Shown piece after piece: positions 44,334 to 53,309 of a stretch of DNA of 64,000 nt; the first letter of the stretch is position 1, and each line of letters starts with the position of its first letter. The stretch covers positions 1,032,501 through 1,096,500 of the forward strand of contig NZ_CP137636.1 in assembly GCF_036670015.1 (NCBI RefSeq), in the 5' to 3' direction. The notes beneath the pieces are model-generated. The model did not search any database and was not told the origin of the DNA. It saw only the letters and a program-made list of their open reading frames with translations. The stretch is from Niallia sp. XMNu-256 (GTDB lineage Bacteria; Bacillota; Bacilli; Bacillales; Cytobacillaceae). The translations under genes were made by a program, and so were the position numbers.

Positions 44334-44588
44334 ATGGATAATCATTTCTTTAAAAATCTTGAGAAGAAAACAGGCGTAAATATGAATGAGATTTTAGAGT
44401 TAGCGAATTCATTACAAAATGCTAATTTTAAGGATGAAAAAACAGTACGTCATGTCATTCAACGTGTTTCAAAAATAGCAAATAAACCAGTATCGAAAGA
44501 AACGGAAAATAAAATTGTTGAATCAATTGTTAAAGATGGGAAACAATTAGATTTTAATACGATTTCGAAAATGATGAATAAGAAGTAA
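44334..44588 (+). CDS. spoVIF: Sporulation protein SpoVIF
   Basis: SpoVIF is a small SigK-dependent factor needed for full GerR-dependent late coat gene expression in B. subtilis. The 84-residue protein is helical and charged, starting M-D-N-H-F-F-K-N-L-E-K-K-T-G-V. Its length, this N-terminus and the neighbours (yjcA upstream, the UvrD-like helicase yjcD downstream) match. GGGAGG precedes the ATG. It converges on yjcD with a shared terminator. Confidence 0.92.
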   Translation: MDNHFFKNLEKKTGVNMNEILELANSLQNANFKDEKTVRHVIQRVSKIANKPVSKETENKIVESIVKDGKQLDFNTISKMMNKK

Positions 44589-44590
44589 GA

Positions 44591-44618
44591 AAAAAGCTGT
44601 CAGATTTGACAGCTTTTT
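44591..44618. terminator. Bidirectional terminator between spoVIF and yjcD
   Basis: The 12-bp stem AAAAAGCTGTCA/TGACAGCTTTTT has a 4-nt loop. Confidence 0.92.
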
Positions 44619-44630
44619 TAAATGGTAATT

Positions 44631-46922
44631 TTAATACCGTACAGAAGATAAAAACCTTGATGGTTTTGCTTTTTTCCCTCGCCAATGATTAGGAACTGAA
44701 AGGTATAAAGCCTCTTTTGCCCGGGTGATCGCAACATAAAGTAAACGCCTTTCTTCCTCAAGTGGTTCGCGGTCGCCTTCACGTAACGAATCCAAGGCAA
44801 AGTCATGGGGCAAACTGCCATCTACCGTTCCGATGATATAGACTGTTTTATATTCTAATCCTTTTGATCGATGAATGGTACTTAATGTAATTCCGTCTTT
44901 ACGTTGTTTGCTTTGCATTTTGATTTCCTTGTTCATAGCTGCCATATGGTTTGTGTGTTGGAGAAACTCTTGTATGGATGTAAAGTTCTTGGCAGCCACC
45001 TTTAAATCCCGAAGATCATCTGAACCTTTATCCCACTGATTCCCTTCACTTCCTCGTTTTTTAATAAACTCCCCAAAACCAAGCTCTTTCTCCACTTTAT
45101 TAATGGCCTCAAGAGGTGAAAGGGAAGAGAGGGAACGAACGACGGGTAAGACCTTCTTTAATTTTTTCTCTTGAAAAGCAAAATTCGTTTTAACATCATT
45201 TAAGCATTGTAGCAATGTGGTATCGTTTAAAATGCTACTAGCCTTCATATCGGTTAAGACACTTTGTTTCAGAAATAAAGCCGGAAAAATATCAGACATG
45301 GCAGACGGATCATCTTCATTCACACTTAGTTTTAAAAAACCAAGCATACTTCGAACGATAAATCGTTCATAAAAAGATTCAATATCTTGATCGATGATGA
45401 AAGGAAGGCTTGAGTTGGTGAGTCTTTCAAAAATCGCTCGACTGGAAGTATTGGTCCGGAATAGGATCGCAAAATCATTTGGATTAGCACCTTCCGAGAT
45501 TTTTTCTCCAATATCAGTAACAATCATTGTCGCTTCCTCTTCTTCATCATAAGGAAAAAATAAAATCGGTTTTTTTTCGATTGTATATTGTGCGTGCATT
45601 TTTTTCGGGCGCCTTTGTTTGTTTTCTAAAATAATTCCATTAGCTAAAGAAACAATTTCATGGGTTGAACGATAATTTTCATTTAACAGAACGACGTCTG
45701 CATAGGGAAAGTCTTTTTCAAACTCACGCAAGTATTGTGGATTGCTGCCTCGAAAAGCATAGATCGCTTGATCATCATCTCCAACGGCAAAGACATTTTT
45801 GTTTTTGGCAGAAAGTATTTTGATTAGCTCATACTGAACTTTATTAATATCCTGAAACTCATCAATGAGAAAATATTGAAATCGATTTTGATAGAGTTGT
45901 AGTAATCGATCATCTTCCCGAAATAGTTCATAACATCCTGTTAACATGTCATCAAAATCGAATAGTTCTTGACGGTGTTTAAATTCCTCATATTTTTTAT
46001 ATAAAAATACTGTTTTTTCTTCCCAAGTTGATATTGGCTTTACCTCATCCGGTGAAAGGAGTGAATTCTTCCAAAGGCCGATTTGTGCGATCGCCGCATC
46101 ATAGGCAAACTCTTTTTCATCGAGATCTAGTTGTTTACCAGCTTCCTTCAAAATTTGTCGTCGCTGCCATTCTTTATTTAAAAGCTTTTGACTGTTCCAT
46201 TTTTGGGGCTGGTGATGACTAAGAATCCGATAGAATAAGCTGTGAAAGGTACCTGAGACGAGTTGTTGAATGTCACGATTATGAATAGATGGATAGTTTA
46301 GTAGTCTTTGTTTCATTTCTTTCGCCGCTTTGGCCGTAAATGTAACGAGCATGATCTGATTTGCTTCAACACCTAGCTGTGTCATAAGGTAGGCCGTTCT
46401 TGCTGTTAATACTCTAGTTTTGCCGCTACCGGCTCCGGCTAAAACAAGCAAAGCACCATTTGGGTGAACGACCGCCTCTATTTGATTGTGATCCAAATAG
46501 ATTTTATGCTGCTGAAGTGCTTCAATATAAGGGGAGCGAGCAGTAGGTAATTCTTTATGGTCCGATTGAAAGTCAGAGATTCCTTTAATCGTTTTTGCTG
46601 ACTTGAAAGGTTTTCGTATCTCCATTGGCTCAGAGATTGCTCTAGATTTAGGAAGTCGAAACCCATTTAACTCCTGGTCTGATACAACCGATACAGCGAC
46701 TTCATTTTGAGTTTGTTCGAATTGACAAATTTTCGTTTTATGTGAATGATGCTGGAAATAAGGATCCTTTTCAATCCCTAAAATAAGCCGTACATTCTCT
46801 GAACAAACAGGACAAAGCAATTGTCCTTTTTTTGCTTCTTCATATAATCGTTGATAAGAGGAACGATCGATCATTTCTAAATGGATGAGCTGATCCCCTT
46901 TAATCGCTGTTTTCATTGTCAT
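44631..46922 (-). CDS. yjcD: UvrD/Rep-family DNA helicase YjcD with CoiA-like N-terminus
   Basis: This 763-residue superfamily 1A helicase probably unwinds 3'-5'. Motif I is G-A-G-S-G-K-T-R near residue 162, motif II is F-L-I-D-E-F-Q-D near residue 353, motif III G-D-D-D-Q-A-I-Y, and motif VI L-Y-V-A-I-T-R-A near the end. The first 85 residues hold a small zinc-like domain (L-L-C-P-V-C-S-E-N-V near 35-44, then H-H-S-H-K-T-K-I-C) that resembles the start of CoiA in this same window. No RBS-based choice is decisive between the ATG codons at 46922 and 46916. Its partner in vivo is unknown. Confidence 0.92.
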   Translation of the reverse strand: MTMKTAIKGDQLIHLEMIDRSSYQRLYEEAKKGQLLCPVCSENVRLILGIEKDPYFQHHSHKTKICQFEQTQNEVAVSVVSDQELNGFRLPKSRAISEPMEIRKPFKSAKTIKGISDFQSDHKELPTARSPYIEALQQHKIYLDHNQIEAVVHPNGALLVLAGAGSGKTRVLTARTAYLMTQLGVEANQIMLVTFTAKAAKEMKQRLLNYPSIHNRDIQQLVSGTFHSLFYRILSHHQPQKWNSQKLLNKEWQRRQILKEAGKQLDLDEKEFAYDAAIAQIGLWKNSLLSPDEVKPISTWEEKTVFLYKKYEEFKHRQELFDFDDMLTGCYELFREDDRLLQLYQNRFQYFLIDEFQDINKVQYELIKILSAKNKNVFAVGDDDQAIYAFRGSNPQYLREFEKDFPYADVVLLNENYRSTHEIVSLANGIILENKQRRPKKMHAQYTIEKKPILFFPYDEEEEATMIVTDIGEKISEGANPNDFAILFRTNTSSRAIFERLTNSSLPFIIDQDIESFYERFIVRSMLGFLKLSVNEDDPSAMSDIFPALFLKQSVLTDMKASSILNDTTLLQCLNDVKTNFAFQEKKLKKVLPVVRSLSSLSPLEAINKVEKELGFGEFIKKRGSEGNQWDKGSDDLRDLKVAAKNFTSIQEFLQHTNHMAAMNKEIKMQSKQRKDGITLSTIHRSKGLEYKTVYIIGTVDGSLPHDFALDSLREGDREPLEEERRLLYVAITRAKEALYLSVPNHWRGKKAKPSRFLSSVRY

Positions 46923-47060
46923 TTATGATTTCATCCTTTGTACAATACTCATATGTTAATAGTTTCAATTAGATATGGAAAATAGACATTCATTATCATA
47001 ACAAAAATTTAGTAGTTTCTAAAGGATGCATTGAAATGATTCAATTAATGGGTAAATAGA

Positions 47061-47084
47061 AAAAACTCCTTTCACAGGAGCTTT
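47061..47084 (-). terminator. Terminator of the GNAT gene
   Basis: On the minus strand CTCCT/AGGAG with a short loop is followed by a run of six T. It overlaps the stop codon of the gene at 47083. Confidence 0.65.
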
Positions 47085-47520
47085 ACAGTTGTTTGATCAT
47101 TGTTTTATGGGGGATTCCGGCATCAAGAAATTCTTCTGAGACAACTTTAAACCCAAGCTTTTCATAAAATGGAATTGCATAAGTTTGAGCATTTAACTTT
47201 AATTTATTTAAGCCTTCTTCACTGGCAAAAGCTTGTACTTTATCCATGAGGGCTTTTCCAGCACCTGTTCCACGGGACTCTTTTAAAATACAAATGCGTT
47301 CCACCTTTCCATAACCGTCTACTACTCGAAAACGACCGGCACCAGTAGGTTTTCCGTTATTTAATAGAAGAAAATGAGTTGCCTCTGACTCAAGGGAATC
47401 AATTTCTTCTTCCTCAGGTACTTGTTGTTCGTCAACAAATACTTTTTTTCGAATGGAAAATGCGTCATTTAATTGCTCTTCGTTGGTTACAATCTTCACT
47501 TCAATTGTGTTTACATTCAT
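47083..47520 (-). CDS. yjcF: GNAT-family N-acetyltransferase YjcF
   Basis: This 145-residue protein is a compact acetyl-CoA-dependent transferase. Visible motifs are A-F-S-I-R-K-K-V-F-V-D-E-Q-Q-V-P near residue 20 and the pyrophosphate loop R-G-T-G-A-G-K-A-L near residue 83, followed by Y-E-K-L-G-F near the end. It matches YjcF/ElaA-type members. The place after yjcD is as in B. subtilis. The substrate is unknown. Confidence 0.88.
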   Translation of the reverse strand: MNVNTIEVKIVTNEEQLNDAFSIRKKVFVDEQQVPEEEEIDSLESEATHFLLLNNGKPTGAGRFRVVDGYGKVERICILKESRGTGAGKALMDKVQAFASEEGLNKLKLNAQTYAIPFYEKLGFKVVSEEFLDAGIPHKTMIKQL

Positions 47521-47737
47521 AGTGTATTATTCCTTTCCAAGACGAAATGTTTCATGGACTGTCTAAGTAATATTGTAGGATATATGGAAAATATTATACC
47601 AAATTGAATGAAAAGCTGAAATAAGAGATTGAGAAACTAATAAGTAGTTGTACTAAAAAATCAGTACAAACGTATGATGAATATAGAGTGTCAGGGGAGA
47701 AAAAGAACACTCGATTATATCAAAGGGGGAACTTTCT

Positions 47738-48727
47738 TTGAAAAAGAAACACTCTTTATTAATGATTTTTCTACTTGTTTTAGGGACGATTTTAGCTGCT
47801 TGCAGTAGTTCTAGCTCAAGCTCAAACGAGGACTCAAGTGGTTCAAAAGAGTTGAAATTTATTAGTATTTTAACAGGGGGAACAGGCGGTACATATTACC
47901 CGCTTGGAGGAGCCTTTGCTAATATCATTACAGAAGAAACTGGAATTGAGACAAATGCAGAAACATCTGGTGCCTCTGCAGAAAACATGACCACTCTAAA
48001 AGCCGGTGATGCTGAAATTGCATTTTCACAAACAGATATCTCATCCTATGCAGTTGATGGAACGATGATGTTTGATGGAAACCCCGTTGACAATATCCAA
48101 GCCATTGGAACCCTCTATCCAGAAACAATTCAAATTGTTACAACCGAAAAGTCAGGAATCAAATCGGTTGAAGATTTAAAAGGGAAAAAGGTTTCAATTG
48201 GGGCGCCTGGCTCAGGTACCGCTCTTAATGCAGAACAAATTTTAGAAGTACATGGCATGACATTAGAAGATATTAGCAAACAAGACCTTTCATTTGATGA
48301 ATCAACGACTGGAATTCAAGATGGTACGATTGATGCAGCCTTTGTAACCGCAGGGACGCCAACGGGGGCTGTTGAAGGTTTGGCAGCAACCGAAGGAATT
48401 GTAATCGTACCTATTCAACAAGATAAAGTCGATGTATTAATAGAAAAGTATCCTTTTTATATTAGTGATGAGATAACAGCAGGAACTTATGGTTTAGAAG
48501 AAGCTGTCTCAACCGTTGCTGTCCAAGCAATGTTAGTCGTTCGGGCTGATTTATCTGAAGGTCTCGTCTATGATATAACGAAAGCGCTTTTTGAGAACAT
48601 GGATGGAGTACAGCATGCAAAAGCTAAATTAATTAAGGTTGAAGATGCTTTAAATGGTGTTGGGATTGACGTTCACCCTGGTGCCCAGAAGTACTTTGAT
48701 GAAATTGGTGTAACGGCGGATCAATAA
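47738..48727 (+). CDS. TAXI-family TRAP transporter solute-binding lipoprotein
   Basis: The protein captures a substrate outside the cell and hands it to a TRAP permease. A TTG start follows AGGGGGA and gives 329 residues with a signal peptide, lipobox L-A-A-C and a long serine run just after it. The mature protein starts with the TAXI hallmark G-G-T-G-G-T-Y-Y-P-L-G-G. The three genes 47738-51280 form one transport operon. The ligand is unknown; related systems have been linked to C4-C5 dicarboxylates such as 2-oxoglutarate or glutamate. Confidence 0.93.
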   Translation: MKKKHSLLMIFLLVLGTILAACSSSSSSSNEDSSGSKELKFISILTGGTGGTYYPLGGAFANIITEETGIETNAETSGASAENMTTLKAGDAEIAFSQTDISSYAVDGTMMFDGNPVDNIQAIGTLYPETIQIVTTEKSGIKSVEDLKGKKVSIGAPGSGTALNAEQILEVHGMTLEDISKQDLSFDESTTGIQDGTIDAAFVTAGTPTGAVEGLAATEGIVIVPIQQDKVDVLIEKYPFYISDEITAGTYGLEEAVSTVAVQAMLVVRADLSEGLVYDITKALFENMDGVQHAKAKLIKVEDALNGVGIDVHPGAQKYFDEIGVTADQ

Positions 48728-48739
48728 TTGAAGAAAATA

Positions 48740-48781
48740 GAAAAGATGACCGGCCAAGAGATCATGGGTCGGTCATTTTCC
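48740..48781 (+). terminator. Intercistronic terminator in the TRAP operon
   Basis: ATGACCG (48746-48752) pairs with CGGTCAT (48770-48776) within a longer imperfect stem followed by TTTTC. It probably makes the binding-protein mRNA more abundant than the permease mRNA. Confidence 0.6.
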
Positions 48782-48810
48782 TAACAAAATTTACAGATGG
48801 TGCAAATACA

Positions 48811-49332
48811 ATGATTATAAAAAAACGTAAATTACTTATTGTGTTATTTTCTGTTCTATTTGTCATCTCTATTTTTATCCTGATTCCTTATCAAAGATGC
48901 TTAGTTTTTCAGTTTCAAAACAGTGGGCAAGTGATCGCCTATATGCCAATCTCATCTAGTGAAAGTTTTCGTATAAAGTACACCCATTCTATCCATTTAT
49001 CCGATGTCGTTGAAAGTTATAAGTTAACAAAAGATGGAGAAATAAAACTATACGAAATGGAGTATGAAGATTTTTCTATCGGGATGCCTTCCCATGCATC
49101 AGACGGTGAACGATTTGAGCAAATAGATGGAAAATATTATTTGAAAAATATGAATCAGGTCTTTCCTTCATTTGATTTAAGAGTAGGAAAAGTGCGTGCG
49201 GATCACACACTCATTTTTAAGGGAAAAGAGTATCCTTTAAGCCATTCTATTGAACCAGGGACCTGGACGCGAATAAAGATCGAAAAAATTAATTTATGGC
49301 AGCAATGGAAAGGAGTGAACATCATTGAGTAA
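48811..49332 (+). CDS. DUF1850 protein of TAXI-TRAP operon
   Basis: This 173-residue protein has one N-terminal hydrophobic segment (about residues 7-25), so it is anchored with an external domain. The Y-T-H-S-I-H-L-S-D-V-V-E-S-Y motif near residue 55 is typical of DUF1850, a family found almost only between TAXI receptors and fused TRAP permeases. Its stop overlaps the permease start by 8 nt. The role is not known; a docking or gating subunit is an inference. Confidence 0.88.
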   Translation: MIIKKRKLLIVLFSVLFVISIFILIPYQRCLVFQFQNSGQVIAYMPISSSESFRIKYTHSIHLSDVVESYKLTKDGEIKLYEMEYEDFSIGMPSHASDGERFEQIDGKYYLKNMNQVFPSFDLRVGKVRADHTLIFKGKEYPLSHSIEPGTWTRIKIEKINLWQQWKGVNIIE

Positions 49333-51280
49333 ACGATATGAAACCTTATCAGAGGAGGAACAACAGGAATTACTACAAAAATATGATCCAGAGGCTGGCA
49401 CGAGAAAGTTAATCGGGATCGTCGGATGGATTGCTTTTTTTGGTTTGTTAGCCTTTTCGCTTTTTCAAGTATATACTTCCGTGTTTGGTGTGCTTACTGC
49501 ACAGCTTCAGCGTTCCATCCATTTAGGTTTTGCCTTAGCACTCATTTTTTTACTTTTTCCAGCGAGAAAAAAGGACCGTGGTAAAAAGCATCGTGTTGCT
49601 TGGTATGACTTAATTTTTGCAGCGGCTTCTGTAGTAGTGGGAGGGTATTGGCCACTATTAATCGATCAGCTAGTTAATCGTGTGGGGCGCTTAACCGATA
49701 CGGATTTCCTCATCGGATTACTCGCGATTGTTTTGGTATTAGAAGCTACTCGTCGTACAGTTGGATTACCAATTATGATAATCGCGATTCTGTTTATCAT
49801 TTATGCTTTATTTGGTCCTTACATGCCAGGCAGTCTAGCTCATCGCGGATTAGATCTTGATCGGCTTGTTCAAACGATGTTTTATACAACGGAAGGAATT
49901 TTGGGAACACCACTTGGGGTGTCGTCCACGTTTATCTTCCTATTTTTACTCTTCGGCTCTTTTTTAATTAAAACAGGAGTTGGGGAATATTTTAATGATT
50001 TAGCGATTTTGGTTGCAGGGAGGCGAGTAGGGGGACCTGCGAAGGTTGCTATTTTCTCCAGTGCCTTACAAGGAACGATCAGCGGGAGTTCTGTGGCAAA
50101 TGTAGTTACCTCAGGAGCCTTTACGATTCCAATGATGAAAAATTTAGGGTATCGGAAAGAGTTTGCTGGAGCGGTGGAGGCATCCTCATCAACAGGTGGA
50201 CAATTAATGCCGCCGATTATGGGGGCAGCTGCATTTTTGATGGCAGAGTTTATTGGCATCCCTTATGCGGAAATTGCTTTAGCAGCAGCTATTCCTGCGA
50301 TTCTCTACTTTTCTGGGGTTTGGATCGTTACCCATTTTGAAGCGAAGAAAACAGGGTTGCGTGGATTAAGTAAAGAAGAAATGCCTGATCGTCATGTAAT
50401 TATGAAAAAACTCTATTTGTTAATCCCAATTCTTGCGATTATTCTCCTCTTAATGACAGGAATGAGTATCATGCTCGCGGCACTTTATTCGATCGTTATT
50501 TCGATCGTCGTGAGCGCATTTAGTAAAGAAACGAGGATGAGTTTTAAGGATATTATTGATGCATTAGTTGATGGAGCCAAAACGGCATTAGGGGTAGCGG
50601 CCGCAACTGCTTGTGCAGGGATTATTGTTGGCGTCGTGACGAAAACAGGACTTGGTTTAAAGTTGGCCAATGGATTGTTAGATATTGCTGACGGGGCCTT
50701 ACTGCCTACTCTATTTTTAACCATGATTGCGTCTTTAATTCTTGGAATGGGGTCACCGACGACGGCTAATTATGTTATTACTTCAACAATTGCCGCACCG
50801 GCAATCATCATGCTTGGAGTGCCAGATTTATCGGCGCACTTGTTTGTCTTTTATTTTGGAATTATTGCTGATATTACACCGCCTGTAGCCCTTGCTGCCT
50901 TTTCTGCAGCCGCTATATCCGGAGGGGAGCCAATAAAAACTGGGTTTGACTCGACGAAATTAGCAATAGCAGCCTTTATTATTCCGTACATGTTTGTGTT
51001 CTCACCAGAGTTATTATTAATTGACACTACTTGGTATTATGTCATCTGGATGTTCTTGACAGCTATGTTTGGCATGGTCGCTGTTGGAGCAGGCGTCGTT
51101 GGTTATTGGTACAGAAAGATTTCGTGGATAGAACGAATTCTTGCCGTTGTTTCAGGATTATTGTTAATTTACCCAGAAGGATTTTCTGATTTAATCGGAC
51201 TCGTCATCTTTGCGGGGTTAATTGCTTATCAATTTATAGTTAAAAATCATAATCATCCGAAGCCACAGGTGTCGGGATAA
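49325..51280 (+). CDS. Fused TRAP transporter permease (DctQM type)
   Basis: This protein of 651 residues starts at a TTG behind GGAGTG and joins the small and large TRAP membrane subunits in one chain. The N-terminal part has about four helices; the large part has about 13 with the conserved G-T-I-S-G-S-S-V-A-N-V and G-G-Q-L-M-P-P-I-M-G-A-A segments, and G-M-G-S-P-T-T-A-N-Y near residue 474. It uses an ion gradient to take up the solute delivered by the TAXI lipoprotein. Confidence 0.94.
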   Translation: MSKRYETLSEEEQQELLQKYDPEAGTRKLIGIVGWIAFFGLLAFSLFQVYTSVFGVLTAQLQRSIHLGFALALIFLLFPARKKDRGKKHRVAWYDLIFAAASVVVGGYWPLLIDQLVNRVGRLTDTDFLIGLLAIVLVLEATRRTVGLPIMIIAILFIIYALFGPYMPGSLAHRGLDLDRLVQTMFYTTEGILGTPLGVSSTFIFLFLLFGSFLIKTGVGEYFNDLAILVAGRRVGGPAKVAIFSSALQGTISGSSVANVVTSGAFTIPMMKNLGYRKEFAGAVEASSSTGGQLMPPIMGAAAFLMAEFIGIPYAEIALAAAIPAILYFSGVWIVTHFEAKKTGLRGLSKEEMPDRHVIMKKLYLLIPILAIILLLMTGMSIMLAALYSIVISIVVSAFSKETRMSFKDIIDALVDGAKTALGVAAATACAGIIVGVVTKTGLGLKLANGLLDIADGALLPTLFLTMIASLILGMGSPTTANYVITSTIAAPAIIMLGVPDLSAHLFVFYFGIIADITPPVALAAFSAAAISGGEPIKTGFDSTKLAIAAFIIPYMFVFSPELLLIDTTWYYVIWMFLTAMFGMVAVGAGVVGYWYRKISWIERILAVVSGLLLIYPEGFSDLIGLVIFAGLIAYQFIVKNHNHPKPQVSG

Positions 51281-51284
51281 ACTT

Positions 51285-51321
51285 AGTCATGGTAACTTTT
51301 TTGGTTGCCATGGCTTTTTTG
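51285..51321 (+). terminator. Terminator of the TRAP operon
   Basis: AGTCATGGTAAC pairs with GTTGCCATGGCT (one mismatch), followed by six T. Confidence 0.85.
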
Positions 51322-51478
51322 TTTTGTTGAGTCTATGTAAATGTCAGTAACAAATATTAGACTCTTTTACATTTGCGGAGTAAACTATATATGAATTATT
51401 ATTTTTGATTTTTCAATATTTTTATCTTTTTGACTATATAACCTGCGTAAACGTAATTAGTTTTTGAGGGGCGATTAC

Positions 51479-52813
51479 ATGAGAAGCTATCTCATATTAG
51501 GAATGAGTTTGTTATTTTTAATCCAATATTTTGTCGGGGAGCAATGGCTTCAATATGTTGTTGTTGTATTTGCCTTGTTAGCTTTTCTCGGAAGTATAAC
51601 CAAAGCGGATCCCTTTCCACGAATCATTGGGCTCCTCATGATGACGTTTGGATTTGTTATTGAGTTAAGCAAAGGAACTGGAATGAAGGGGATTAGTGAG
51701 GGAATTTTCCTTATTTTGCCTTTGCTTTGCCTATTGACCCTCGTCCCACTTTTATCTATTCCATTAAAGCTGGGAGGGCACTTTGAATCCATTTCCATTT
51801 TGTTAAGAAAGTTTTTAAATCAGCCTAAAAAGTTATATGCTGGGATTACTGGAATTTTATTTGTCTTAGGTCCGATTTTAAATTTAGGTTCGGTACGAAT
51901 CATTCATGACTTTCTGGAAGAATTGAAGCTACCATCAGCAATGTCAGCTAGAAGTTATGTGGTGGGATTTTCAACAGCGATGCTATGGTCACCTTATTTT
52001 GCCTCTGTGACATTGGTATTGCATTATCAAAATGTTGCATACAGTGACTATTTCTTCTATGGAATTGGGTTATCAATTTTATCCCTTATTTTGGGAAATG
52101 TTTTATTTGCCTTTTGGGCTAAGAAAAACACCTTAAATGTTGAAGTGACGGAATCCTCAATCCCTTTTACTAATAATCACAGAAGAAATCTTTACAAACT
52201 CATCCTATTTGTGATTTTATTAATTTCGGCATGCTTAGCGATCGAAAAAGTGACTCAATGGTCGATGGTGGTTATCGTTTGTTTACTGTCAATCATGGTT
52301 CCCCTATTAATGGGAGCTTTTGCACAAGATTGGAAAGAGTTATTGCCGCCACTCATTGATTTTAAGGATCATACGGTGCCATTGATGAACAATGAAATCA
52401 TGCTCTTTATGAGTGCCGGAATGTTAGCGTATGCCTTAAAAGGCACGAGTATTATGAACGGGGTTAGCTCATTTCTTACAGTTTTATCACGGCAGTCGTT
52501 CATTTTATTTGCCATTGCAATTGTTCTAATTGTTTTTTGTATTACCTTTATCGGGATCCATCAAATTGCTGCGATTGGTGTTTTGGCAATGCAATTAGAT
52601 CCTAGTGAGTTAGGTATTAGCAACTTGGCGTTAGCCTTAACCTTATTGTTAACTTGGACAACAACAACCGCATTAAGTCCTTTCTCTGGGTTGAACTTAA
52701 TGGTAAGTCGATTTAGCTCTATATCAGGAAATAAACTTGGTCTTCGTATAAACGGACCTCATCTGTTGGCCGTAGTCTTTATAGGGATCGCGTTAATTGC
52801 ATTTATTAAATAA
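51479..52813 (+). CDS. Polytopic membrane protein, unassigned permease
   Basis: This 444-residue protein has about 11-12 membrane helices in two similar-sized halves with a charged loop near residue 220. I start at the ATG 51479 behind TGAGGGG; a TTG at 51464 is in frame. The pattern G-P-I-L-N-L-G-S-V-R-I in one half and L-T-W-T-T-T-T-A-L-S-P-F-S-G-L-N in the other suggests an ion-transporter-superfamily carrier with two re-entrant loops, as in TRAP DctM or DASS. I do not recognise the family. It follows the TRAP operon but has its own upstream gap. Confidence 0.75.
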   Translation: MRSYLILGMSLLFLIQYFVGEQWLQYVVVVFALLAFLGSITKADPFPRIIGLLMMTFGFVIELSKGTGMKGISEGIFLILPLLCLLTLVPLLSIPLKLGGHFESISILLRKFLNQPKKLYAGITGILFVLGPILNLGSVRIIHDFLEELKLPSAMSARSYVVGFSTAMLWSPYFASVTLVLHYQNVAYSDYFFYGIGLSILSLILGNVLFAFWAKKNTLNVEVTESSIPFTNNHRRNLYKLILFVILLISACLAIEKVTQWSMVVIVCLLSIMVPLLMGAFAQDWKELLPPLIDFKDHTVPLMNNEIMLFMSAGMLAYALKGTSIMNGVSSFLTVLSRQSFILFAIAIVLIVFCITFIGIHQIAAIGVLAMQLDPSELGISNLALALTLLLTWTTTTALSPFSGLNLMVSRFSSISGNKLGLRINGPHLLAVVFIGIALIAFIK

Positions 52814-52836
52814 AACATCTGTAATGGATGTTTTAT
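52812..52836 (+). terminator. Weak terminator after the 51479 gene
   Basis: AAAACATC/GATGTTTT forms an 8-bp stem with a short loop and ATT tail. Confidence 0.6.
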
Positions 52837-52879
52837 TGTGGACTAAACATACTAATTAGAGAAAAAAGGGGGGAACAAA

Positions 52880-53098
52880 GTGAAGCAATCCGAGCACAGA
52901 GCCAATGAAGCAAATTTAAAGTTAGACGAAATCATGAATCCTGATAACAATATTTCAACAAATGAAAGTCAGTCTGTTACAGATACCAATTTAGAACTTC
53001 AAAATGCTTTCTATGGTGATAGGTCACAAGATGATGTTGTACCAACTTATGTAACAACTGAAACAGCTGCCATTAAGATTCGAGGCGAAGAGAAATAA
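52880..53098 (+). CDS. Hypothetical hydrophilic 72-residue protein
   Basis: The gene starts at a GTG behind GGGGGG and ends at a strong terminator, so it is probably real. The 72-residue product is polar, acidic and without membrane segments, with N-N-I-S-T-N-E-S-Q-S-V in the middle and V-V-P-T-Y-V-T-T-E-T near the end. It is likely to be partly disordered. I do not recognise it. It converges on a 45-residue basic gene. Confidence 0.55.
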   Translation: MKQSEHRANEANLKLDEIMNPDNNISTNESQSVTDTNLELQNAFYGDRSQDDVVPTYVTTETAAIKIRGEEK

Positions 53099-53100
53099 CT

Positions 53101-53127
53101 AAAACCGGTCAAATATGACCGGTTTTT
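53101..53127. terminator. Bidirectional terminator between two small genes
   Basis: The 11-bp stem AAAACCGGTCA/TGACCGGTTTT has a 4-nt loop. Confidence 0.9.
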
Positions 53128-53130
53128 CCT

Positions 53131-53268
53131 TTAAACTATCCCATCGGTTTTATCCCTTTTGTCTTTATTTCTCTTATTACCTTTGCTGTTATCACCACTA
53201 ACGGGAGCTTTTCCGTGTAACTCAGGTGCATTTTGATTTTTACTGCCTTTGTTATATTTCTTCGTCAT
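53131..53268 (-). CDS. 45-residue basic hydrophilic peptide, possibly spore-associated
   Basis: This gene starts at the ATG 53268, 9 nt after AAGGAGC, and ends at the shared terminator. The peptide is rich in Lys, Asn and Gly: it begins M-T-K-K-Y-N-K-G-S-K and ends with R-N-K-D-K-R-D-K-T-D. The composition and the N-A-P-E-L-H-G-K-A-P stretch recall minor small acid-soluble spore proteins such as SspP or SspN, but I cannot assign it. It is too short to stand out in an ordinary gene search. Confidence 0.6.
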   Translation of the reverse strand: MTKKYNKGSKNQNAPELHGKAPVSGDNSKGNKRNKDKRDKTDGIV

Positions 53269-53309
53269 AATAAACATGCTCCTTTCTTGTTTTCAAATTA
53301 ACTAAAATC

